The notes: generated by a model from the sequence alone, not told the origin. Shown: positions 1 through 10,013, numbered from the stretch's first letter. The stretch: DNA of 64,000 nt from Neptunitalea lumnitzerae (GCF_027924185.1 NZ_BRVO01000004.1:62001-126000); one strand, 5' to 3'. Program-made: numbers and translations.

Positions 1-1644
1 TTTTTCTGTACTCTACAAATAAATGCTCAAACTAGTCAGGAACTAGACTCTCTTATAGTTGTAGCAGTAAAAGAAATTCAAATTGAAAAAAAAATTCCAG
101 ATGCTATTAAGCAATTAGAGAATATTCAGGAAATAGCATTTCAAAAAAACTACTCAAAACAATATATACTTGCCACCAACAATCTAGGAATGGCTTATTA
201 TTTATTGCTAGACTACGGCAACTCCATCAAATATTACCTAGATGCCTACAATAAAATATTGAAAGATGGTGACCCTACTAACGAGATGATGGTATTAAAT
301 AACATTGCCATTGTATATGCCAGCGATGAAAATTTAAACAAAGCCGAGGCTTATTTTAAAAAAGCATATGATATAGCTATTAATCAGCAAAGCAAAGTAC
401 GCACTAACATGTATGCATCTAACCTTGCTAAGTTAAATTTTGAAATGGGGGCTATTGATAAAGCTAAAGAATATGTAGACATTACTTTAAAAACCTATGA
501 TGCACAAGAATGTGAGCTCAGTTCTAAGTTAAATGCACTTATCACTCAAAATCAAATTTTATTACTGGAAAAAAAATATAACGAGGTAATTGAAAATAGC
601 CTTCAAATTTTAAAACAAGCAGAAAAACATCATCTATCAGAACCCAGTGTTGAAACAGAAATTATTTTATCAAAAGCCTATCTTAAAATTAACAATTGGG
701 AAAAGGCATCACTCTTCATTTCTAAAGGTATTGCAGATGCCCCAAACGATGCTTACAAATTAGATTTATATGAATTGAAATCTCAGTTAGCTTTAGCCAC
801 AAATAATATACGTCAAATTTATGCCGTAAAAAACAGTATGCTACAGCTTACTAATAGTATTCATAAAAGTAAAAACCGTGAACTATTAGAAACATCTAAA
901 TTACAATTTGAGTTAGCCTCGTCTAAACATGATTTAGTCTTGAATAAAGAGAAATCGGCTGCACAAAAAAACATATATATTATCCTTACCATATCGCTGG
1001 TATTTATTTTATTAGTAGTTAGTTGGGCTTTTAGAAAAAAGACACAAGTAGATGCTCAAAAAATAGTATTAGCAGAAAGCAATCTCAAAATATCTGATTT
1101 AGAACTGGAAAAAGAAAAGCAAAAAACGGCTATACTAAATCAAAAATTTAAAGAAAAAGAACTTTTAAACGCACTCGAAAAAGAAAAGCTTAAAGAAAAG
1201 GAGAATCAATTAAAACAAGAAATTGAAAAAGGGAACAAAAAATTGTCCGATAAAATCCTATTTCAATCTACCAGAAACGAGTTAATAGAAGACATTATTC
1301 AAACAATTTCAAATCTACCTGACATAAAAAAGAATGATGAACTAAGCAATTCTATCAACAACCTAAAGTCACACTTAAAAGAAGCTACCAAGTGGGATGA
1401 GTTTACTTCTTCATTTGAGAATGTTAATACAAAATTCTTAAATAGACTAAAACAAAAGCATCCTAATTTAAATGCTAATGACATTAGATTTCTATCTTTT
1501 ATATATCTCAATTTATCTTATAAAGAAATAGCTACGCTCTTAAATATTACCCCTGATAGCTGCCGAAAAAGAAAAGAAAGAGTCTCAAAAAAAATGGGGC
1601 TCGACTCTGGTAAATCACTTTTTGAATACTTATCAAAAATATAA
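1..1644 (+). CDS. TPR membrane regulator with C-terminal LuxR-like HTH (5' end outside window)
   Basis: The frame is open to the left edge. The first residues (FFCTLQINAQ) look like the end of a signal peptide, so the true start lies just upstream of the window. Several degenerate TPR repeats fill the first ~280 residues. One membrane helix follows at about 986-1045 (IYIILTISLVFILLVVSWAF), then a long charged coiled coil. The C-terminus (LNANDIRFLSFIYLNLSYKEIATLLNITPDS, split here as LNANDIRFLSF and YKEIATLLNI) is a LuxR/GerE-type helix-turn-helix. This architecture is common in Flavobacteriia, where such proteins are thought to sense through the periplasmic TPRs and bind DNA in the cytoplasm. 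There is no receiver or kinase domain. The signal and targets are unknown; the T9SS gene immediately downstream is a candidate target. Confidence 0.8.
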   Translation, partial: FFCTLQINAQTSQELDSLIVVAVKEIQIEKKIPDAIKQLENIQEIAFQKNYSKQYILATNNLGMAYYLLLDYGNSIKYYLDAYNKILKDGDPTNEMMVLNNIAIVYASDENLNKAEAYFKKAYDIAINQQSKVRTNMYASNLAKLNFEMGAIDKAKEYVDITLKTYDAQECELSSKLNALITQNQILLLEKKYNEVIENSLQILKQAEKHHLSEPSVETEIILSKAYLKINNWEKASLFISKGIADAPNDAYKLDLYELKSQLALATNNIRQIYAVKNSMLQLTNSIHKSKNRELLETSKLQFELASSKHDLVLNKEKSAAQKNIYIILTISLVFILLVVSWAFRKKTQVDAQKIVLAESNLKISDLELEKEKQKTAILNQKFKEKELLNALEKEKLKEKENQLKQEIEKGNKKLSDKILFQSTRNELIEDIIQTISNLPDIKKNDELSNSINNLKSHLKEATKWDEFTSSFENVNTKFLNRLKQKHPNLNANDIRFLSFIYLNLSYKEIATLLNITPDSCRKRKERVSKKMGLDSGKSLFEYLSKI

Positions 1645-1683
1645 TGTCACAAATTGTCACGCTTTATGTCACAAGTTGTAGCG
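1645..1683. repeat. Tandem 17-bp direct repeat, 22-bp period (putative operator)
   Basis: Two near-identical copies, TGTCACAAATTGTCACG (1645-1661) and TGTCACAAGTTGTAGCG (1667-1683), start 22 bp apart, about two helical turns. Each has a palindromic ACAA-n-TTGT core. They begin directly after the stop codon of the HTH regulator and lie about 70 bp upstream of the secreted-protein start. An operator role is inferred; a mRNA element is also possible. Confidence 0.5.
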
Positions 1684-1723
1684 TCTATTATAGAGTAATA
1701 TACACATAAGTTTCGGTTATTTG

Positions 1724-1738
1724 ATTTCATGATGAAAT
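1724..1738. promoter_or_regulatory. 15-bp perfect palindrome upstream of T9SS gene
   Basis: ATTTCAT-G-ATGAAAT is a perfect inverted repeat ending 16 bp before the ATG of the next gene. It could be a protein-binding site or a weak leader hairpin. No TAnnTTTG promoter could be assigned nearby. Confidence 0.35.
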
Positions 1739-1754
1739 AATAAAACTAAACATT

Positions 1755-2624
1755 ATGAAAATTAAATTACTATTAGCTTTTGCTCTTTTCAGCAGTATCT
1801 TAGTTACCGCACAACAAGCTCCTGTTATTGATGGAGATCTTTTACTATGTCCGTACACAGATGGTACCGCAACTGTTACAAATGGAGAAACCTACGAAAC
1901 TTATCAATGGTATTATAAATATTGGTTTTTAAGCGACCCTTACCAAGCCATTCCAGGCGCTACCTCTGAAACGTTCACTTACGATTGGTACACTTATGAC
2001 CAAGCTCTTCTTAAATTAGAAGTTACTGTAAACGGAACAACATTAGAGTCTAATGAAATACAAATAGATAGCTACGCTTGGGCTAGTTTAACCGTTCTTC
2101 ATGACATGAGTCCTAATATAACAATTGATCAGTCTAATGGTAACTTTATCATGTGTGATGGCGATTATATAACTAACACTGTTCAAAGTCCATACACAGA
2201 AATACAATGGTACAAAGACAACGCCCCTATTCCCGGAGCCAACGGTACTGTCTATACAATTACTGAACCTGGTGATTACTACGCGGTTGCTGCTCCTAGT
2301 TTCTGCCCTAACAGCACGAGTACTACAGTAACTTTTACAGCAGTACAAGGCCCTAATTGTAGTTTAAGTACTGAAAATCCAGATGATCTTGAAGGCATAA
2401 AACTTGAAAACAACCCGGTAAATGAGTTTTTAACAATCAGCGCTCCTGATAATACGACCATTGAAAACATTATCATTTACAATATGAAAGGTCAACAAAT
2501 GAATACACCAAATATAGGTTCTGCAAATACTACAGTAAATGTAAGCGCTCTTAAGCCTGGCATATATATCGCACAAATTATTGCAGGTTCAAAATCGAAA
2601 AGAATAAAATTCGTAAAACAATAA
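1755..2624 (+). CDS. Secreted Ig-like protein with T9SS type A sorting domain
   Basis: 289 residues. An N-terminal signal peptide (MKIKLLLAFALFSSILVTAQ) precedes two Ig/PKD-like beta modules. Their repeated features are a QWYY or QWYK core, as in IQWYKDNAPIPGANG, and YTITEPGDYY. The last ~75 residues form a T9SS C-terminal domain, with ENNPVNEFLTI, IIIYNMKGQ, VNVSALKPGIYIAQI and a basic end (KRIKFVKQ). Such domains direct export across the outer membrane and attachment to the cell surface. No enzymatic domain is visible, so a binding or adhesin role is only a guess. The gene is downstream of, and codirectional with, the TPR-HTH regulator and ends at a strong hairpin terminator. Confidence 0.85.
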   Translation: MKIKLLLAFALFSSILVTAQQAPVIDGDLLLCPYTDGTATVTNGETYETYQWYYKYWFLSDPYQAIPGATSETFTYDWYTYDQALLKLEVTVNGTTLESNEIQIDSYAWASLTVLHDMSPNITIDQSNGNFIMCDGDYITNTVQSPYTEIQWYKDNAPIPGANGTVYTITEPGDYYAVAAPSFCPNSTSTTVTFTAVQGPNCSLSTENPDDLEGIKLENNPVNEFLTISAPDNTTIENIIIYNMKGQQMNTPNIGSANTTVNVSALKPGIYIAQIIAGSKSKRIKFVKQ

Positions 2625-2689
2625 ACCACATAATTTAACTAAAACAACACAGATTTAGTTAAGTAATTCCTCCAACATGTAACCATAAA

Positions 2690-2720
2690 AAAAGGTTCTG
2701 ATTATTTATCAGAACCTTTT
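2690..2720. terminator. Bidirectional intrinsic terminator
   Basis: A perfect 13-bp stem (AAAAGGTTCTGAT / ATCAGAACCTTTT, 2690-2702 and 2708-2720) with a 5-nt loop lies between the convergent T9SS gene and icmF. It carries A/T tracts on both sides. Confidence 0.85.
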
Positions 2721-2745
2721 CACTTCTATAGAATAACTTTTATTA

Positions 2746-5700
2746 CTACATATTTCTTCTATATTGCCCCCCCACTTCAAATAACGCATTGGTTATTTGA
2801 CCTAAAGAACAATACTTAGAAGCCTCCATTAAATATTCAAAAATATTATTGTTTTGAATGGCTGCTTCTTGAACCTCTGTCAAACAACTTGCAGCAGCAG
2901 CTTCATAAGCCTTGTGAAGATTTTCTAAAGTTGCAATTTGATTTTGCTTTTCTTCTTCTGTAGCACGTATTACCTCACCTGGTATGGTGGTAGGCGATCC
3001 TTTACTACTTAAAAATGTATTTACTCCAATTATAGGGTAAGCACCCGAATGCTTCAAATGTTCGTAGTGTAAAGATTCCTCTTGAATTTTAGAACGTTGG
3101 TACATGGTTTCCATAGCTCCTAAAACACCTCCTCTTTCAGTTAGTCTGTCAAACTCGGTAAGCACAGCCTCTTCTACTAAATCGGTCAGTTCTTCTATAA
3201 TAAAAGATCCCTGCAACGGATTTTCATTCTTAGCCAATCCTAACTCTCTATTAATAATTAACTGAATAGCCATTGCACGTCTAACAGATTCCTCTGTAGG
3301 GGTTGTAATAGCTTCATCATACGCATTGGTATGTAATGAATTACAGTTATCATAAATAGCATACAATGCCTGCAAAGTGGTTCTAATATCATTAAAATCA
3401 ATCTCCTGAGCATGTAAAGATCTTCCTGAAGTCTGAATGTGATACTTCAACATTTGTGCTCGCGGATTAGCAGCATACTTATGCTTTAACGCTTTTGCCC
3501 ATAATCTTCTAGCTACACGACCAATTACAGCATATTCAGGATCGATACCATTAGAGAAGAAGAAAGATAAATTAGGACCAAAGTCATTAATATCCATCCC
3601 TCTGCTTAAATAGTATTCTACATAGGTAAACCCATTCGCTAAGGTAAACGCTAATTGAGTAATTGGGTTGGCTCCAGCCTCAGCAATATGATACCCTGAA
3701 ATAGATACTGAATAAAAGTTACGTACCTTTTCTTTGATAAAATATTCTTGTACATCACCCATTAAGCGCAATGCAAACTCAGTAGAAAATATACAAGTGT
3801 TCTGTGCCTGATCTTCTTTTAAAATATCTGCTTGCACAGTACCTCTTACTTGGGTAAGTGTTTCTATCTTTATTTGATTATAAACCTCTTCCGGCAACAC
3901 TTGGTCTCCAGTAATACCTAATAAAAGTAATCCTAAACCGTCATTACCCTCTGGTAAATCTCCTTTGTAAGAAGGGCGCTCTATACCTTTTTCATCATAC
4001 AAGGCAACTAACTTTTGCTCAACCGTAGCTTCTAAGCCATGCTCTTTTATATACTTCTCACAATTTTGGTCGATGGCTGCATTCATAAAGAAGCCAAGTA
4101 ACATAGGTGCTGGTCCGTTAATAGTCATAGATACCGACGTGGTAGGATTGCTTAAATCGAATCCTGAATACAGTTTCTTAGCATCATCTAAACAACAAAT
4201 AGACACCCCTGCATTCCCTATCTTTCCGTAAATATCAGGTCTATGATCTGGGTCGTTACCATAAAGTGTAACCGAATCAAAAGCCGTAGACAAACGTTTT
4301 GCAGGCATTCCTAAACTCACGTAATGAAACCTTCTGTTGGTACGCTCTGGACCTCCCTCTCCGGCAAACATACGCGTTGGGTCTTCACCTTCTCTTTTAA
4401 AAGGATACAAACCTGAAGTATAAGGGAACTCCCCAGGTACATTCTCTTGTAATATCCATTGTAAAATATCTCCCCAAGCAGCATATTTAGGCAATGCTAT
4501 CTTAGGTATTTGCGAATAGGATAAGGACTCTGTATGGGTTTTAATCTCAATAGTTTTATTTCTAACTTTAAAACTATACACCGGATTTTTATAAGCATTT
4601 ACTTTGGCTTGCCACTGCATTAAAACCTCCCAATTATAAGGGTCTAAATCCATTTTTACTTTAGCAAATTCAGCTAATAGTAACATAGCCAAAGGTTTGT
4701 TCTCTTCTGTTATATAAGATGCCAAAGCATCTTCATTAATACCATGCTCATACAAAAACTCATCTTGCATCTTAGCATCGTCAACTGCTAATACGGTACC
4801 TAAGGTTTTGTAGATACCATATAGCTTTTGCGCTACTTCACTTTGCGTTTTCACCTTTTCATCGTACCCACGATTATTCTCTGCAATTTCAGATAAATAA
4901 CGAGTTCTATTAGAAGGTATTACAAAAATCTTTTCGCTCATCTCTTTGGTAATCTCAAAGGTAGAGTGCAAATCTCCAGAAGCCTTTTCTACAATGGTAT
5001 CCATTAACGCTTTATACAAAGCATTGGTTCCAGGATCGTTAAACTGAGAAGCAATGGTTCCATATACAGGCATTTCATCTACATTGCTTTCAAACAATAC
5101 ATGGTTACGTTGGTATTGCTTTTTCACATCTCTCAATGCATCTAAAGCACCACGTTTATCAAATTTGTTAATTGCCACTAAATCGGCAAAATCTAACATA
5201 TCAATTTTCTCTAGCTGTGTAGCAGCACCAAATTCTGGTGTCATTACATATAAAGAAACATCAGAATGATCTAATATCTCGGTATCACTTTGTCCAATAC
5301 CCGAAGTTTCTAAGATAATAAGGTCATATTTAGCCGCTTTTAAAATCTTAACGGCATCTGCCACATATTTAGAAAGTGCTAAATTTGACTGTCTAGTAGC
5401 TAACGAACGCATATACACTCTATCAGTGTTAATAGCGTTCATTCTAATACGGTCTCCCAATAAGGCACCACCTGTTTTACGTTTAGAAGGGTCTACTGAA
5501 ATAATACCAATACGCTTCTCAGGGAAATCAATTAAAAATCTACGTACCAGCTCATCTACTAAAGATGATTTACCTGCACCACCTGTACCGGTAATACCCA
5601 ATACTGGTGTAGTACTGCTAGCCACTAAATTTTCTATGGTATCTAAAGCACTCTTTGCTACTTCCGGAAAATTTTCCGCACTAGAAATTAAACGGGCAAT

Positions 5701-6195
5701 GGCACTTGGATTCTTTTCCTCTAAATGAGCAACCTCATCTGTAAGATGCTCTCCTATGGCAAAATCAGATGTTTTCACCAAGTCATTTATCATTCCTTGT
5801 AAACCAAGTTCCCTACCATCATCTGGAGAATAAATACGGGTAATACCATAGGCTTCTAACTCCTTAATCTCCTCAGGGAGTATAACACCTCCACCTCCTC
5901 CAAAGATTTTAATTTGTGAAGCGCCTTTCTCTTTTAAAAGGTCATACATATACTTAAAGTACTCTATATGCCCTCCTTGGTAAGACGTCATTGCAATGGC
6001 ATTAGCATCTTCTTGAATAGCTGTATTCACAACTTCCTCTACACTTCTGTCGTGCCCCAAGTGAATCACTTCTACCCCTGTAGCTTGAATAATACGGCGC
6101 ATAATGTTTATAGCTGCATCATGCCCATCGAATAAGGAAGCCGCCGTAACGATCCTTATCTTATTTTTAGGTTTATATATTTCTGGTTGTTTCAT
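2746..6195 (-). CDS. icmF: Fused B12-dependent isobutyryl-CoA mutase (IcmF type)
   Basis: 1149 residues in three parts. The N-terminal cobalamin-binding domain has DGHDAA with His25 as lower axial ligand. A MeaB-like G-protein chaperone follows (P-loop GTGGAGKS at ~203-210, ETSGIGQ, NKFDKRG), then the mutase barrel (~560 to the end). This order is the IcmF fusion, not the two-subunit methylmalonyl-CoA mutase. The usual MCM tyrosine is replaced by Phe ([14 protein letters not shown]) and the MCM arginine of VRNT by Gln (QAQNT), both diagnostic of isobutyryl/butyryl-CoA interconversion. The start is placed at the ATG at 6195 (MKQPEIY): an ATG one codon upstream is possible, and the frame further upstream has only TTG. 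It probably serves branched-chain or short-chain acyl-CoA metabolism. Confidence 0.92.
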   Translation of the reverse strand: MKQPEIYKPKNKIRIVTAASLFDGHDAAINIMRRIIQATGVEVIHLGHDRSVEEVVNTAIQEDANAIAMTSYQGGHIEYFKYMYDLLKEKGASQIKIFGGGGGVILPEEIKELEAYGITRIYSPDDGRELGLQGMINDLVKTSDFAIGEHLTDEVAHLEEKNPSAIARLISSAENFPEVAKSALDTIENLVASSTTPVLGITGTGGAGKSSLVDELVRRFLIDFPEKRIGIISVDPSKRKTGGALLGDRIRMNAINTDRVYMRSLATRQSNLALSKYVADAVKILKAAKYDLIILETSGIGQSDTEILDHSDVSLYVMTPEFGAATQLEKIDMLDFADLVAINKFDKRGALDALRDVKKQYQRNHVLFESNVDEMPVYGTIASQFNDPGTNALYKALMDTIVEKASGDLHSTFEITKEMSEKIFVIPSNRTRYLSEIAENNRGYDEKVKTQSEVAQKLYGIYKTLGTVLAVDDAKMQDEFLYEHGINEDALASYITEENKPLAMLLLAEFAKVKMDLDPYNWEVLMQWQAKVNAYKNPVYSFKVRNKTIEIKTHTESLSYSQIPKIALPKYAAWGDILQWILQENVPGEFPYTSGLYPFKREGEDPTRMFAGEGGPERTNRRFHYVSLGMPAKRLSTAFDSVTLYGNDPDHRPDIYGKIGNAGVSICCLDDAKKLYSGFDLSNPTTSVSMTINGPAPMLLGFFMNAAIDQNCEKYIKEHGLEATVEQKLVALYDEKGIERPSYKGDLPEGNDGLGLLLLGITGDQVLPEEVYNQIKIETLTQVRGTVQADILKEDQAQNTCIFSTEFALRLMGDVQEYFIKEKVRNFYSVSISGYHIAEAGANPITQLAFTLANGFTYVEYYLSRGMDINDFGPNLSFFFSNGIDPEYAVIGRVARRLWAKALKHKYAANPRAQMLKYHIQTSGRSLHAQEIDFNDIRTTLQALYAIYDNCNSLHTNAYDEAITTPTEESVRRAMAIQLIINRELGLAKNENPLQGSFIIEELTDLVEEAVLTEFDRLTERGGVLGAMETMYQRSKIQEESLHYEHLKHSGAYPIIGVNTFLSSKGSPTTIPGEVIRATEEEKQNQIATLENLHKAYEAAAASCLTEVQEAAIQNNNIFEYLMEASKYCSLGQITNALFEVGGQYRRNM

Positions 6196-6423
6196 CATTA
6201 ACAAAATATACTTTATATGGCTGCAATTTACGGAAATTTCAAAAAACAATAAATATCATTATTATTAACTCAAAAACATTACATAAACAATTAACTTAAA
6301 TCTAAATATTTTAAATTTAAAGAATTTACATCTTTGAGTAAAATCAAAGAAAGTTTAGAAAGCCTTTAAACGAATAAATAACAAAAAAACTTTAGGTTTA
6401 TCTTAAAGTAGAATGCTTTAGCT

Positions 6424-7278
6424 ATGGAAAAAATTATGCTACTTATTCACTGCTCAGATACCTCTGGTATTATTGCTGCAGTTACCAATTTCATATACAA
6501 AAGAAAAGGGAATATTGTTTATATAGACCAACATGTAGATAGCCAAAATGGGATTTTCTTTATGAGATTGGAGAGCACTTTTGAAGACATTAACTTTAAC
6601 TATGAACAGTTTAAAGAAACCTTTGGATTGGAAATTGGTGGTCAATATAATATGAAATGGAAAATTTATGCTTCTGACTACACTCCAAAAATGGCATTAT
6701 TTGTTTCTAAGTATGACCACTGTTTATATGATATTTTAAGTAGATACAACGCCAAAGAATGGAATGTAGAAATTCCCTTAATTATTAGTAACCATCCAGA
6801 TTTAGAACAGGTAGCAAACAATTTTAATATTCCGTATTACCATATACCCGTTACTAAAGATAGTAAAGCAGAAGCCGAGCGTAAACAAATTGCGTTACTA
6901 GAAGAATTTGAAATAGATTTTATTGTTTTGGCAAGGTATATGCAGATAGTATCTCAAAAGATAATTGATTTATACCCGAATAAGATTATAAATATTCATC
7001 ACTCTTTTTTACCTGCCTTTGTAGGTGCAAAACCTTATCATTCGGCATTTAAAAGAGGGGTTAAAATTATAGGAGCTACAAGTCATTATGTTACAGAAGA
7101 ACTAGATGCAGGTCCTATAATAGAACAAGATGTTGCTAGGGTAACACATACCCATAGCATTCAAGACCTAGTTATGAAAGGAAAAGATTTGGAGAAAATT
7201 GTACTCTCAAGAGCTATTAAATTACATATAGAAAGAAAAACTATTGTACACGACAACAAAACCATTATTTTCAGTTAA
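6424..7278 (+). CDS. purU: Formyltetrahydrofolate deformylase
   Basis: Hydrolyses 10-formyl-THF to formate and THF, balancing the one-carbon pool and supplying formate. 284 residues, the usual length. An N-terminal ACT domain (~1-80, LIHCSDTSGIIAAVTNF) is followed by a formyltransferase domain. The catalytic Asn/His lie in NIHHSFLPAF and the Asp in EELDAGPIIEQD. It has its own intergenic region and is divergent from icmF. No clear TAnnTTTG motif was found upstream. The ATG at 6424 keeps the full ACT domain. Confidence 0.93.
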   Translation: MEKIMLLIHCSDTSGIIAAVTNFIYKRKGNIVYIDQHVDSQNGIFFMRLESTFEDINFNYEQFKETFGLEIGGQYNMKWKIYASDYTPKMALFVSKYDHCLYDILSRYNAKEWNVEIPLIISNHPDLEQVANNFNIPYYHIPVTKDSKAEAERKQIALLEEFEIDFIVLARYMQIVSQKIIDLYPNKIINIHHSFLPAFVGAKPYHSAFKRGVKIIGATSHYVTEELDAGPIIEQDVARVTHTHSIQDLVMKGKDLEKIVLSRAIKLHIERKTIVHDNKTIIFS

Positions 7279-7368
7279 ACACCAACTGTTAATTTTTGTT
7301 TAATATCCTTGAAAAAGGTATGATATCAGGCAGGAACATCTTTATTTTGAAAAACACAAACAAAACCC

Positions 7369-8109
7369 ATGATAATGAAATATAAAATAGCTATAGCATT
7401 AGCCTTTAGTGGCTTCGTTTATACACAAACCAACGCACAAATTAAATTAGGCGATGTTATAAATACCGCTAGTACTGTTATATCTGACGGAAACATTAAT
7501 CTGAGTACCGATGAAATTGCTGCCGGATTACGAGAAGCCCTAGATAAAGGTATTGACGAGCAAGTACAAAAACTAACTGCAGAAGACGGTTTCTATAAAA
7601 ACGAATTGGTTAAAATTGTGCTACCTGAAGAACTTCAAAAAGTTGACAAAGCCCTAAGAAAAATGGGATTGGGAGATTTGGCTGATGAAGGAATCAAATC
7701 TATGAACAGAGCTGCAGAAGATGCAGTAAAAGAAGCCACTCCTATTTTTGTAGATGCTGTTAAGGGCATTACATTTACCGATGCAAAAAATATTTTGTTA
7801 GGGGAAGATACCGCTGCTACATCTTATTTACAAGGTAAAACAAACACTGCATTGTACGAGAAATTTTCTCCTGTAATAGACTCCTCCTTTGCAAAAGTAG
7901 GTGCAGCCGATATTTGGAAAAAAATAATTACAAAATATAATAGTATCCCATTTGCTAAGAAGGTAAACCCAGATCTTATAGATTATGTTACATCGGAAGC
8001 TTTAAATGGTGTATTTACCATGATTGCCGTTGAAGAAAAAGAAATAAGAACCGATTTATCTTCTAGAACCACAGACCTTTTACAAAAAGTATTTGGTGCA
8101 CAAGACTAA
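7369..8109 (+). CDS. DUF4197 family exported protein
   Basis: 246 residues. The N-terminal signal peptide (MKYKIAIALAFSGFVYTQTNAQ) is followed by an all-helical DUF4197 region, marked by LSTDEIAAGLREALDKGI, VDKALRKMGLGDLADE and TFTDAKNILLG near the middle. DUF4197 proteins are periplasmic or lipid-anchored and of unknown function in Gram-negative bacteria. The ATG two codons downstream (7375) is an equally good start. It appears monocistronic. Confidence 0.88.
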   Translation: MIMKYKIAIALAFSGFVYTQTNAQIKLGDVINTASTVISDGNINLSTDEIAAGLREALDKGIDEQVQKLTAEDGFYKNELVKIVLPEELQKVDKALRKMGLGDLADEGIKSMNRAAEDAVKEATPIFVDAVKGITFTDAKNILLGEDTAATSYLQGKTNTALYEKFSPVIDSSFAKVGAADIWKKIITKYNSIPFAKKVNPDLIDYVTSEALNGVFTMIAVEEKEIRTDLSSRTTDLLQKVFGAQD

Positions 8110-8151
8110 ATAATATCTTTTAATTTAATGTATAGCTAAAGTTTAGTTAAC

Positions 8152-8180
8152 TTGTTAAAATATTAATTTTTAGACATTTG
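8152..8180 (+). promoter_or_regulatory. Putative promoter for a small RNA
   Basis: TTG at 8152-8154, an 18-nt spacer, then GACATTTG (8173-8180; 7 of 8 matches to TAnnTTTG). No coding sequence begins downstream on this strand before the hairpin at 8233. It lies after the DUF4197 stop. Confidence 0.4.
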
Positions 8181-8184
8181 CACC

Positions 8185-8262
8185 ATTCCTGTTTAGGCAT
8201 ATAGTTGGACAAAAAATTTGAATTAGCACAAGAAAAGACCAAGTACATTTGGTCTTTTTCTT
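8185..8262 (+). ncRNA. Candidate small RNA of ~75 nt
   Basis: The stretch between a promoter-like sequence (8152-8180) and an intrinsic terminator (8233-8262) contains no ATG on the plus strand. It does not resemble tRNA or 6S RNA. It could instead be the 3' UTR of the DUF4197 mRNA. This is inference only. Confidence 0.28.
8233..8262. terminator. Intrinsic terminator
   Basis: The 10-bp stem AAAAGACCAA / TTGGTCTTTT (8233-8242, 8249-8258) has a 6-nt loop. On the plus strand it is followed by TTTCTTTTTT (longer U-tract). It also lies immediately after the stop of the minus-strand hydrolase and may serve both directions. Confidence 0.75.
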
Positions 8263-8264
8263 TT

Positions 8265-9077
8265 TTAATAAGCATATACTGTACTGCTGTAGCGTTGAGT
8301 TGTTTCTACTTTTCTTAAGTACATTAACACCTCTTTATTATAAATTTCTTTTTTATCTATGTTAATGCCATGCCCTCCATTCTGGATAATTTTCAACTCC
8401 GCAGTCTCATTCTCTCTAACAAACTTTTTAATATATGGAAGAAATAAGTAGTCTTGATTTCCGTTAACAAACAACACATCAGACCTTAACCCTACTAGAT
8501 TAAAGAAGTGCATTAAAGCAAAATTCTCCTTTGCCAATTTCAACCACAATCGATACATCTCCCTAGAAAACTCGTCCATACTTTCTAAAAATAGTTGTCT
8601 ACTAGGTTTATTACATGGCATTGGAAAGCTTATAGCTACCGAAAACTTATATAAATATTTATGCGGAATAATCTTTTCTAGAAATAAACAGGAATATAAT
8701 ACTAAAGTAGCCATAAAATTTAAGTGTAATACAGCTGATGTCATTACCACAGCATTTACACACTGCGGATCAGTTTCCATAATTTGTCTTACAATAATAT
8801 TACCTAAAGAAGCCCCTATAAAATGACTGCTCTTAATATTTTCTTCGCGCATAATTTTAACTACTTCCGAAGCTAAAAGCTCAAAACTGTAACTGGTCTC
8901 ATTAACTACAAAGGTGGTATCTTCACTATAGCCGTTAAAATCTAAAATAAGCACATTGTAATACTTTTTAAAAAACTCAATCTGATATTTCCAGATACTA
9001 GCGCTCGCACTAGCACCGTGTACTAATGTAAGCCATTGAGAGGTAGATTCGTTTCTTAAAATTCTATAGGCAAGCAA
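8265..9077 (-). CDS. Alpha/beta fold hydrolase (TTG start)
   Basis: 270 residues. The oxyanion motif HGASASASIW is followed by the nucleophile elbow GASLG (Ser in a GxSxG context). The likely acid is Asp in GNQDYLF and the likely base is His in GGHGIN. The substrate is unknown; esterase or lactonase activity is plausible. The N-terminus (L/M-LAYRILRNES) fits the family start, but the codon is TTG: no in-frame ATG occurs upstream before the pyrF terminator, and starting at a later Met would remove the oxyanion strand. The gene appears to stand alone. Confidence 0.8.
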   Translation of the reverse strand: MLAYRILRNESTSQWLTLVHGASASASIWKYQIEFFKKYYNVLILDFNGYSEDTTFVVNETSYSFELLASEVVKIMREENIKSSHFIGASLGNIIVRQIMETDPQCVNAVVMTSAVLHLNFMATLVLYSCLFLEKIIPHKYLYKFSVAISFPMPCNKPSRQLFLESMDEFSREMYRLWLKLAKENFALMHFFNLVGLRSDVLFVNGNQDYLFLPYIKKFVRENETAELKIIQNGGHGINIDKKEIYNKEVLMYLRKVETTQRYSSTVYAY

Positions 9078-9130
9078 GGTATTCCTTAATTTTTTTAAAT
9101 ATAAAGAATAAATTTAAGAAAAAAATAAAA

Positions 9131-9158
9131 GGTGTAATATGGAAAACCATACTACACC
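9131..9158 (-). terminator. Terminator downstream of pyrF
   Basis: A 12-bp stem with one mismatch (GGTGTAATATGG / CCATACTACACC) and a 4-nt AAAA loop. The minus-strand transcript continues into TTTTATTTTTTT. It separates the prfA-pyrF operon from the hydrolase. Confidence 0.75.
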
Positions 9159-9189
9159 TTATAAATCAATATTTTTTTATAAAAAAAAA

Positions 9190-9999
9190 CTATAAAAATC
9201 GTTCCATTTGCTGTTGAAGTTTCAAGGCTTCCGCCCTTGCTGCTTCTGCATAATCCTCTCCTTTAGAAGCATATATAATACCCCGAGTAGAATTAACCAA
9301 CAACCCTACATTAGCTGCCATACCGTATTTACAAACGTCTTCTAAACTACCACCTTGAGCTCCTACTCCAGGCACTAAAAGGAAAGCATTAGGCACAATA
9401 GCTCTAATCTCTGTAAAGTATTCAGCTTTTGTAGCACCTACAACATACATCAACTGCTCACTATTCACATACGTTTTAGAGGTTTCTAACACCTGATGAT
9501 ACAGTGGTTTTCCATCTAACGCTTTTGTCTGAAAATCATAGGCGCCATTGTTAGATGTTAAAGCCAACAAAATAGTGTGCTTATTTTCAAAACTTAAAAA
9601 AGGCTCTACAGAGTCTTTTCCCATATAAGGTGCAACAGTAATACTATCAAAACTCATGTCTTCAAAAAAAGCTTTTGCATACATAGCTGCAGTATTTCCT
9701 ATATCCCCTCTTTTTGCATCGGCAATGGTAAATACCTCCGGATAATTTTCGTTTAAATAAGCAATCGTTTTTTGTAATGCAGTCCACCCTTTTAAACCAT
9801 AAGCCTCATAAAATGCAATATTTGGCTTATAGGCTACGGCAAGGTCATGAGTAGCATCTATAATAGCTTTATTAAATTCAAAAATAGGATCTTCTTCCTC
9901 TAAAAAACTTGAAGGAATTTTAGCCAAATCAATATCCAATCCTACACATAAAAAAGACTTCTTTTTTCTAATTTCAGAAGTAAGCTGTTGCGTTGTCAT
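9190..9999 (-). CDS. pyrF: Orotidine 5'-phosphate decarboxylase (type 2)
   Basis: Decarboxylates OMP to UMP, the last step of de novo pyrimidine synthesis. 269 residues with the N-terminal strand [10 protein letters not shown], the catalytic [10 protein letters not shown] loop (the second Asp and the Lys of the DxKxxD signature), and a phosphate-binding region VPGVGAQGG followed by [10 protein letters not shown]. The length and the VGLD start fit the long type 2 subfamily found in Bacteroidota. It follows prfA by 14 bp on the same strand, so the two are probably cotranscribed. Confidence 0.95.
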   Translation of the reverse strand: MTTQQLTSEIRKKKSFLCVGLDIDLAKIPSSFLEEEDPIFEFNKAIIDATHDLAVAYKPNIAFYEAYGLKGWTALQKTIAYLNENYPEVFTIADAKRGDIGNTAAMYAKAFFEDMSFDSITVAPYMGKDSVEPFLSFENKHTILLALTSNNGAYDFQTKALDGKPLYHQVLETSKTYVNSEQLMYVVGATKAEYFTEIRAIVPNAFLLVPGVGAQGGSLEDVCKYGMAANVGLLVNSTRGIIYASKGEDYAEAARAEALKLQQQMERFL

Positions 10000-10013
10000 T
10001 GTTTGTTTATTTT

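Noticed and set aside
6196-6249. Longer icmF start at TTG 6249
   Set aside because: Adds residues not found in IcmF proteins; the ATG at 6195 begins the normal N-terminus.
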